Shown piece after piece: positions 6,585 to 13,532 of a stretch of 13,532 nt of DNA; the stretch's first letter is position 1; each line of letters opens with the position of its first letter. The notes beneath the pieces were generated by a model. The model saw nothing but the letters and a program-made list of their open reading frames with translations. It had not been told where the DNA came from and did no database searches. The stretch is from NCBI GenBank assembly GCA_027010905.1, contig JALVBA010000041.1:1-13532 (forward strand). Reading direction: 5' to 3'. The stretch comes from Marinilabiliaceae bacterium. Its GTDB lineage: Bacteria; Bacteroidota; Bacteroidia; Bacteroidales; Marinilabiliaceae. The position numbers and the translations under genes are program-made.

Positions 6585-9500
6585 ATGCAGTTAGAGGGAA
6601 AACCAAATGCTTTTCTTCGTAAGGAGGCTCAGGAGTTTATTGATTTATATGCATCGTTAGGAGAGCGTGCTGAGGTACTGCTTCCAAACTTTATTTTTGA
6701 CAACCTTAAGTCTTTTGTAAGGCTCTGTTTTGAAGAGCCAAATGATCCAGCACGTCAGCAGGCTGAGATTCAGAAATATTTACTTAAATTCAAGGAGGAG
6801 ATTCCTGGGTATGTGGATGTGTCGTTAATGCTATATCCGCATGATGTTTCAAAAGCTTTTGTTTACACCTCTTTAAAACAGGAATTCAATAGACGACTAA
6901 CAGATTTAATAGATAATGATGTTGTTGATGAACAGGAGAAAGAGTGGCTCAACAACATTAAAAATGTGCATGACTTTTCAGTAGGAACACCACCTGTTAC
7001 CGACGAAACAATCAGTTTCCTCTCAAAAATTGTGATGGGTGATTCTATTCAGGATTTGCGACGATTCAGAGATGTTATTGGAGTAATTGGTGATATTGAT
7101 GAGGCTCATTGGAACTACCTGATGGATACTTTGGAGCAGATGACAAACCAAAGTACTCACTATACCACCAAAGCTGAAAAAGACAACTTCCTGCACCGCA
7201 CTGAGTGGGCGGTTAATTTTAAGGGTCTTAACGGACTAATAAGAACCGTTGTTTCAGGAAATTCAGATATTGCAGTTGAGCTTCTTAAAGGAGAGGTGTT
7301 CGGCACAGAGTGTGTTCGTGTGGTCGAAAATATTAAGAGTGATGATCTTTTTGAGATGATGCAGGATGATACATCCAATGTTTTTGTTGTTAAAGTTCAG
7401 CACATGCGCAAAAATATGTTTGCCGGCTCTAAATGGTTCCCTTTACTTTCACGCCTTGTAATTGTTGACAACTCACCTGAATCACTTGCGTCAAATACAA
7501 GTCTGGTGTTCAGTTTTCACAACGGCATTATCAATACCCTCAACAAAGTTCACACTAAAAAACTGGGAGCACCTGCCAACACGCAACTGAACATAAGGCT
7601 TATTCTGGAAAATGTAAATATCAAATATCTTCAAGAGTTTAAGGAGTTATTGGATAGTAAAATCACTGAATACAATGTCGAACTTGATGAACTAAAAAAG
7701 GAGCAACTTGGCGAAACAAATAACCAAGAGAAGAATACAACCCTCTATAAATTTGATGATTTTACCCGTCAGATTTTAAAAGACCGATACTCTCTCATCA
7801 GATTGCGCAGCTTCATTCAGTTTATTCAAAACTCATCGAATGAGGAGAAGAGAGAAGAGCAAAATAAAAAATTAATTGATGCCTTTGAGCAGAAGACAAA
7901 GAAATATTTCTATTCAGGAAACCCAAACCTTCGTATAGCTACTGTGCTTGAAGGGGGCGGAAGAAACCAGATTAGAACTTACGGAGAGTTCCTGTTGCAA
8001 CGACAGTTAAAACCACTTGACGAACCCACAAGCAAGAAGTGTAAAACAATTATCAATTTCATCCCTGATAATTACAAGCGGACTCTTCACAACCATTTCC
8101 ACAAGAACTTTGGGGTTAATCTCTTTCTAGAGCGGTATCAAAAACACATCACCAAGGTAGATAACGAATCCGACAACAAAGGACGATTCAGAAATATCTT
8201 AATCGACCTCGGCATCTATAAAGATTATGAGAGATTAAACAGTACTGATAAAAATATCATCAAGGGATTTATCAGCGATCTTGGCAATCTGGAAAAGACA
8301 TCAATCGCAGATGATGTGCAGATGATTGTAAGGGATCTTCTTTTCTTTGGGAACAATATCCCCAAGCCATATATAATATACAACAAAGTGCTGTCGTGGG
8401 AGTATACCGATCTGTTTTCAGAAGATCGGTTTTACATCAACCCATTTGAGATAGAGATTGAAAACTCAGACGATCAGAGGGTGGACTATGAACGTATTCT
8501 GACAAAACTATCAAGAATAAAGAATACACTTCAACTGTTTGATGCTAGTGGTAATCTGTGGGATCGCTTTTGTGAGAATGTAACTATAATTATTAATGAC
8601 CCTTCGAATCCTACGGGCTACTCCGACTTCAATGACGAGAAACTTCTGGAGTTCCTCAAGTTTATCAACAACAGTAAAATAACTCTGCTTCTTGACGAAG
8701 CATACAATGACAGCGTTAAGATAGAGGATGCTGATTTCCCCAAATGGAGATCAATAAGCCGCTATGTTCTGAACAATGATAATGTATACTCAAAGATAAG
8801 AGTTGTTTCATCTCTCTCAACCACCAAGAACCTTGCCGGCTCGGGTGACAGACTTGGTGCACTGGTCGCCACTTCTGCTATGCAGGAGGTGATTGACTAT
8901 GCCAAAAAGCGAAATCCGGCACTAAGAGGGAACAGCTCTTCAATGTATTTCCTAAATACTGTTTTAGACACAGGCATCTTGGCCAAATCGCTAAAGCATA
9001 ACATGGAGGCTGAGCTTCCTAAAAATGCATCGCGTAGTAAGATTAAGAGTGTTATTGAAAAATTTATTGAACAGCACACTACCGGTAAGTCGACAAAGAA
9101 AACACCTTCCATTTCACATTTCGAAGGTAGTCCATTGCATCTCTTCTTACTTGATGAGCTTGTCAAACTGGCGAAGCTTGATGTATTGGGATTGCCTGAC
9201 GATTTCAAATACAAAGAGGTGCCTTTCTTCCTCTACTACTCCAAAGAGCTGGTACAGGGGTTGAACAATTTCAGAATAAATAAAAACTTCAGAAAAGAGT
9301 CGAATAGAAGATTAAAGAGTGCTAAAGGAATCGCTGAGCAGGTTATTGAGAATCTTGAGATGACGAATGTCTCCATCATCCAGTCTGATGGCTCATACCT
9401 TTTCAACCTTCATTTCAATAATTACGGATCATACAACGACCTTGAGGAGTTTGCTATGCGTCTGTCAAGCGAGAAAGGGGTTTCTGCCCTACCCTATCGC

Positions 9501-12500
9501 ACAGGAGTAGTTCGCTTCTCTTTAGGTGGATTTATTTCAAGCACGAACGGCACTTATCAGATTTTTGAGAAAGAGATAAACACTGCACTTACTATCTTCC
9601 TGTCGTACTACAAAAAATACAACGAGCTACGTATTGAATCTACAGGTAAAGGAATTGAGAACTCTGCTCTACTTGATGAAATATTTAATACCGACACAGA
9701 CAAGAAATATATCAACTGCATATTTGATGATTATGCCGAGGTAAAAGAGATTAAGAAACCTGTTAATCAGTCATTGAAGATTAATGAAAACAGATCACTC
9801 TACCATGCCTCACCTCAGGTGAGTGGTGTATCAATCACTACTATTGGCGATTCGCAAAACTCAGTAATAGAGTTTCAGGGTGATGTGGGTGATTGCCGCG
9901 ATGTAACAGAGTTTGTCAGCAGTAGCGCATTCACCAAAATTTATGAAAACCTGCTACCCCAGATTTACAAAAAGATACCGCAGATCCGGAGCCTGAACTT
10001 TAATATTGTAGCTTCGCGATACAGCAAAGCAACGATACTTAAATATATCAACAACAAAAAATCGTTCCATCCAAACCACTATGTTTTGGATGATCCAGAG
10101 GAGAAAAACATAATGCGTGAGATTCTCATTGAGATGGAGCGACTGCTGTTTTCTGACACTAAGATGAAGACTCTGGCACTTAAAGCCAGTGGCGATTATC
10201 AGATGGATATTGCCCGCCTCGAAGGTGTTAATGTTGTTTTGAAGAAGCATATCCATGAAATTCTGCTACACTTCAACCTACCGTTTGAGCAACCAACAAT
10301 TGAACCGAGTCGTAAAGAGATTATCTCTGCGGTATGCGAATCTTTTGAAGAGATTACCGGGTTGAATGTTGACGACATGAACCTTGAGAAGTATCTCAAC
10401 CACTTCTTTGAGGAGCTACGAACAGACAGTGATTTTAAATCTATCAACATCTCATCGCGAAGTATCGGGTTCATCATCAACTCTGTAAAAAGCAGGATTC
10501 TCAACAGCACACGACCTACAGATGAGAAGATACTCTACCTCTATCTGTTGAAAAATGACAACTCTTTCTACAGATTGGTAATCGACAAGTTGGCCTATCT
10601 GCAAAATAAGATTGACAATACCGAAGATGACGAACTTAAAATATTTACCGAAAATCTTTTGACAGATATACTTCCACGTGAAGTAAACGATATACTCGAT
10701 TTTATCATCCGCAAAAAGGATATTAAGATATCAGAAGATGACCTGCATAAGGTAACGCTGAAGGTTGTTAACTTTATTATCAACATTCAGAACCTTACTA
10801 AGGGAACAAACTACTATCAAAGATATGCCCACATCCTGATTAAAGTGGTGGAGATACTTTTCCGCAAGCAAAACTCCGATGTTAATGAGATGATTCAGCA
10901 CGGAATTACACTATTCCGCAACTTTGAGATGGAGGATAAAACACTAGAGGAGTTTGAGGAAGGTTCGCTAAAATGGATTAACGAGCTGATGACGAAATGC
11001 GGTGTTATCTCCGTGGAGCAGCCCGTTCAGCTCCATACCCGTATCTCAACAGATGCAAAGAAGCGAGAGTACCCGTTTCATAAAGTTAACAGGGAGGAAG
11101 ACGAACAACTCTATCTTCTGGATATGAACAGAAGCAAGTCGAATCACGACTATGTTAAGATGATTAGTCCTAAGCCATCAACTAAGTTTTTCGAACGACG
11201 ACTATCGCGGTTTGTTGACAATATGGATCCGGATGATTATCGTTGCAAGATACTCAATCATGGTATAGTTAAAGAGCTGCATGTATTTCAGAAGGGATAC
11301 ATAAAATATATGACCGATAACTTCAGGCTTCAACAGTATCAGGATGTTTCGCTTAAAGAAGCTAAAAACTTCATGCCTGATGTTATACTGTTTTTTGGTG
11401 CGCCAGAAAAGGTTATCTCCTTCCCTCCTGTTGGTTACTTCGATATTAAAGGACCCAACGGAAATATTAAAACCATTGTAACTCCCCTGAAAAAGAAGGC
11501 CGATTACTTTGGTGACATTAAGAAGCCCCGTCTCACAGTAATTAACGAGAAGGTTAAGGAGATGGGTGGCATTCCTAAGCACGGCTCTCTATTTGCTGTT
11601 GAGTTGGAGGATGGAAGTATATTTGTTGTTGAGATTGATGGTGACAGCGGAGTGGGTAAATCGGAGATGATTGCTGCTCTGATTCTAAAGTGGCTTCGTC
11701 AGAATCTGGCGGGTGTTCGCTCTATTAAAATGATAGCCGGAGATATGTTCCACGTATTTCGCGATAAAGCAGGAAATATTTACGGTTTCGGTACTGAGGT
11801 AGGCGACTTCTCGAGAGTTACCGATTTCGACCCCGACTTTATCAAATACTACAAATATCTGTTCGAAACAAGTGCCGACAGTAATGTGCATGACCTCAAT
11901 TCACGAAGTACCATCAGTGGCCTGTGTGAGATTCAGATGCCATATAAAATCGACATTATTCTTACAGCACATAACTATTCGAAAGATGAGGGTGGCATTA
12001 CCCGTGTTGACAATCCCGAGAATTTCCTTCTCTATATTGATTCTCACGGAGAGCGTAAAGAGAAAGCTACAAGTCAGGACGGACCAAACTTCCAGAGAAC
12101 CCTGCAACGATACACTGCCGACAAGAACATTGTTGAAGTGCTTGCTACACACGGCAACTATCTTGACGATGTGCTGGATTGGGAATATGAAGCTGACATA
12201 AATAAATATTTCCTTGCTTCATCATACAAAATGATGGATAAAATAGACGTTGAGAAGATTGTAAACCAGATTTTTACAGGAAAATCATTTGATGAGAAAG
12301 GTATAGATTATTCTATCAAGAAAGTTAATTTTGATCTTGTTAAAAACAGGTTTATTGCTGAAGCAAACGAGACCGATAGTGACAAGAAAGCAAATATCAT
12401 TATCTCCAGAAATATATTCAGTCAGATGTTTGATTCATTGGCAAGTACACCTGCCGGCCAACCGTTCATCGATCAGGATAATCAGGTTGAATCGCGCTAC

Positions 12501-13265
12501 CAGCTAGTAAAGGTGCTTAGTGGTGATGAAGATGGAAAAGGGGCAGGACGTAAAGTACAGTTTGGAATTGTATCTACCGAAATAGGTAAAAAAGGTAGGG
12601 AGATTACCGGGCCACAGAAAGCTGCAGCGGCATTAACAAGTCTGATACAGGAGCTAAGAGCAGGTAGTTCAGATATTAATGACAAGAAAAATAGTGTAAG
12701 AAAAATAGTTTATAAATGTTACCCTCACATTTTTAAAGAGGGACAAACAAGTAATGAACTGTGGCGATACAACTTCTATCTCTATCAGCTGAATGAGATG
12801 ATGAAAGCTGAGTTTGTTCGAATGGATGACCCTACTGTTGGTGTTAATCTGAATGGAGTAAATCTCTTCAGCCAGAAAGACAGGAATGAAGAGTTTAGCC
12901 CACTGCTTGTAACTCCAAATCTGAATATTGAGTTGAGTAGTTTTGGTGAAACATGTAACGAGCTTATGAGCCTACCCAACTATCCGGAGTTTGCCGAAGA
13001 ATTTATGGTTGATGCATCAGTAATGTATCATGCAATAGGTTACAGCCTCGAAACTGTCATCAACAATATGATTACTCAACTACTACTGATGGGTGAATAT
13101 ATTGAGTTTGAAGATCTGCTAAAAGGTAGAATAACCGAGAAGGTTAATCGAGAAACTATTGCTGCTGCCAAATATGCGGTACTGCAGGAACTAGAGAGAA
13201 GAAAGAAAGCAAAGCAGAAAATAGCCCCAACGAAACCGGGAGGTAAATCAAAAAAGAGTGACTAA
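6585..13265 (+). CDS. Giant 2226-residue protein: PLP aminotransferase-like domain plus PEP carboxykinase/HPr kinase-like domain
   Basis: One intact frame from ATG 6585; no signal peptide or membrane segment, so cytoplasmic. Residues 1-430 are unassigned, largely helical, with a likely coiled coil near 347-377. Residues about 440-1040 form a fold-type I PLP aminotransferase-like domain: Asn675 (NDPSNPTG), Asp704 and Tyr707 (LLLDEAYND), Lys748 as Schiff-base lysine (SLSTTKNLAGSGDRLG), Arg756, and Arg977 as a candidate carboxylate-binding Arg. GNPN at 445-448 recalls aspartate 4-decarboxylase. Residues about 1045-1600 are unassigned. Residues about 1630-1830 resemble ATP-type PEP carboxykinase: Tyr1641, Lys1647 (YFGDIKK), His1666, Walker A GDSGVGKSE (1686-1694), Asp1720, Arg1774 and DIILTAH. 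The rest to the basic tail (KSKKSD) is unassigned. The two domains suggest aspartate-oxaloacetate-PEP chemistry or an ATP-dependent regulator; both calls rest on motif spacing from memory. The intact length argues for selection. Confidence 0.85.
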   Translation: MQLEGKPNAFLRKEAQEFIDLYASLGERAEVLLPNFIFDNLKSFVRLCFEEPNDPARQQAEIQKYLLKFKEEIPGYVDVSLMLYPHDVSKAFVYTSLKQEFNRRLTDLIDNDVVDEQEKEWLNNIKNVHDFSVGTPPVTDETISFLSKIVMGDSIQDLRRFRDVIGVIGDIDEAHWNYLMDTLEQMTNQSTHYTTKAEKDNFLHRTEWAVNFKGLNGLIRTVVSGNSDIAVELLKGEVFGTECVRVVENIKSDDLFEMMQDDTSNVFVVKVQHMRKNMFAGSKWFPLLSRLVIVDNSPESLASNTSLVFSFHNGIINTLNKVHTKKLGAPANTQLNIRLILENVNIKYLQEFKELLDSKITEYNVELDELKKEQLGETNNQEKNTTLYKFDDFTRQILKDRYSLIRLRSFIQFIQNSSNEEKREEQNKKLIDAFEQKTKKYFYSGNPNLRIATVLEGGGRNQIRTYGEFLLQRQLKPLDEPTSKKCKTIINFIPDNYKRTLHNHFHKNFGVNLFLERYQKHITKVDNESDNKGRFRNILIDLGIYKDYERLNSTDKNIIKGFISDLGNLEKTSIADDVQMIVRDLLFFGNNIPKPYIIYNKVLSWEYTDLFSEDRFYINPFEIEIENSDDQRVDYERILTKLSRIKNTLQLFDASGNLWDRFCENVTIIINDPSNPTGYSDFNDEKLLEFLKFINNSKITLLLDEAYNDSVKIEDADFPKWRSISRYVLNNDNVYSKIRVVSSLSTTKNLAGSGDRLGALVATSAMQEVIDYAKKRNPALRGNSSSMYFLNTVLDTGILAKSLKHNMEAELPKNASRSKIKSVIEKFIEQHTTGKSTKKTPSISHFEGSPLHLFLLDELVKLAKLDVLGLPDDFKYKEVPFFLYYSKELVQGLNNFRINKNFRKESNRRLKSAKGIAEQVIENLEMTNVSIIQSDGSYLFNLHFNNYGSYNDLEEFAMRLSSEKGVSALPYRTGVVRFSLGGFISSTNGTYQIFEKEINTALTIFLSYYKKYNELRIESTGKGIENSALLDEIFNTDTDKKYINCIFDDYAEVKEIKKPVNQSLKINENRSLYHASPQVSGVSITTIGDSQNSVIEFQGDVGDCRDVTEFVSSSAFTKIYENLLPQIYKKIPQIRSLNFNIVASRYSKATILKYINNKKSFHPNHYVLDDPEEKNIMREILIEMERLLFSDTKMKTLALKASGDYQMDIARLEGVNVVLKKHIHEILLHFNLPFEQPTIEPSRKEIISAVCESFEEITGLNVDDMNLEKYLNHFFEELRTDSDFKSINISSRSIGFIINSVKSRILNSTRPTDEKILYLYLLKNDNSFYRLVIDKLAYLQNKIDNTEDDELKIFTENLLTDILPREVNDILDFIIRKKDIKISEDDLHKVTLKVVNFIINIQNLTKGTNYYQRYAHILIKVVEILFRKQNSDVNEMIQHGITLFRNFEMEDKTLEEFEEGSLKWINELMTKCGVISVEQPVQLHTRISTDAKKREYPFHKVNREEDEQLYLLDMNRSKSNHDYVKMISPKPSTKFFERRLSRFVDNMDPDDYRCKILNHGIVKELHVFQKGYIKYMTDNFRLQQYQDVSLKEAKNFMPDVILFFGAPEKVISFPPVGYFDIKGPNGNIKTIVTPLKKKADYFGDIKKPRLTVINEKVKEMGGIPKHGSLFAVELEDGSIFVVEIDGDSGVGKSEMIAALILKWLRQNLAGVRSIKMIAGDMFHVFRDKAGNIYGFGTEVGDFSRVTDFDPDFIKYYKYLFETSADSNVHDLNSRSTISGLCEIQMPYKIDIILTAHNYSKDEGGITRVDNPENFLLYIDSHGERKEKATSQDGPNFQRTLQRYTADKNIVEVLATHGNYLDDVLDWEYEADINKYFLASSYKMMDKIDVEKIVNQIFTGKSFDEKGIDYSIKKVNFDLVKNRFIAEANETDSDKKANIIISRNIFSQMFDSLASTPAGQPFIDQDNQVESRYQLVKVLSGDEDGKGAGRKVQFGIVSTEIGKKGREITGPQKAAAALTSLIQELRAGSSDINDKKNSVRKIVYKCYPHIFKEGQTSNELWRYNFYLYQLNEMMKAEFVRMDDPTVGVNLNGVNLFSQKDRNEEFSPLLVTPNLNIELSSFGETCNELMSLPNYPEFAEEFMVDASVMYHAIGYSLETVINNMITQLLLMGEYIEFEDLLKGRITEKVNRETIAAAKYAVLQELERRKKAKQKIAPTKPGGKSKKSD

Positions 13266-13266
13266 A

Positions 13267-13532
13267 TACAAAAGCAGATATATGCTTGTTTTTGACAGGG
13301 AGGGATATAGCCCTGATTTCGTCTGCGATTTATGGCAAGAACGAATATCAATAGCTACATATAAAAAGAATGTAACTGACAAATGGGATGATACAGAGTT
13401 TTTTGAGCATACCGGAACATTACCTTTTGGAACAGAAAAAACTATTGAACTGGCTGAACGTGGAGTATTGTTACAAAATAAGGGGAGCAAAAAAAAATAT
13501 GGGCAAGGGAGATACGCAATAAATCAAAATCC
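13267..13532 (+). CDS. Partial transposase-like fragment, N-terminus missing, runs off the window
   Basis: The frame is open to the window end and reads through MLVFDREGYSPDFVCDLW (ATG 13282), then a TYKKNVTDKW segment and ELAERGVLL. This resembles the central part of a large DDE-type transposase family in which an FDREGYS motif supplies a catalytic Asp; I recognise the motif but cannot name the IS family. In that family the motif lies well inside the protein, so an N-terminal portion is missing here. The same frame stays open upstream to a TAG at 13222-13224, overlapping the end of the giant gene, with no convincing start other than ATG 13282 or GTG 13258. It begins directly at the giant gene's stop codon (13263-13265). 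It is most likely a remnant of an insertion element; whether the 3' part is intact cannot be seen. Confidence 0.5.

Noticed and set aside
9954..10256. Minus-strand reading frames of about 100 codons inside the giant gene, here and at other places
   Set aside because: They lie opposite a well-supported coding frame, show no recognisable motifs and look like chance open frames.
13269..13293. Hairpin AAGCA/TGCTT followed by a T tract as terminator of the giant gene
   Set aside because: The core stem is only 5 bp, extended only past a bulged G, and the site lies inside the transposase-like reading frame; too weak to call.

Overview
The window looks like a chromosomal segment of a low-GC member of the Bacteroidota, probably Bacteroidales. 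The grounds are a GldB-family lipoprotein, a protein with a type IX secretion (T9SS) C-terminal sorting domain, a DUF2520 / KdsC / UbiA-prenyltransferase / Maf gene order that I recall from that phylum, and matches to the Bacteroidetes -7 element TAnnTTTG. No rRNA, tRNA or CRISPR array was found. No gene-free stretch exceeds 300 bases; the longest gap is the 182 bp before the giant gene.

Positions 1-4290, all on the plus strand, carry five ordinary genes. They are a 5'-truncated gldB-like lipoprotein, a nitrilase-superfamily amidohydrolase followed by a likely intrinsic terminator, a Rossmann/DUF2520 protein, a KdsC-type HAD phosphatase and a UbiA-family membrane prenyltransferase. The last three are closely spaced and probably form one operon. 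Positions 4346-5668, on the minus strand, encode a secreted protein built of 31-residue aromatic repeats and ending in a T9SS type A sorting domain. It has its own terminator, facing the prenyltransferase gene. Positions 5810-6402 hold a maf pyrophosphatase gene broken by a single frameshift at a T tract.

Positions 6585-13265 are the unusual part: one uninterrupted gene for a 2226-residue protein. Its middle third keeps the active-site spacing of fold-type I PLP aminotransferases. Its C-terminal third keeps, with near-exact spacing, the metal- and nucleotide-binding residues of ATP-dependent PEP carboxykinase, but its P-loop reads like that of HPr kinase. About 430 N-terminal residues and about 500 residues between the two domains match nothing I recognise. 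If both domains are active they could link aspartate, oxaloacetate and PEP. If not, the protein may be a nucleotide-dependent regulator or kinase. The leader carries inverted repeats overlapping a possible promoter.

From about 13266 to the window end is a fragment resembling the middle of a DDE-type transposase. It lacks its N-terminus, directly abuts the giant gene's stop codon and runs off the window.
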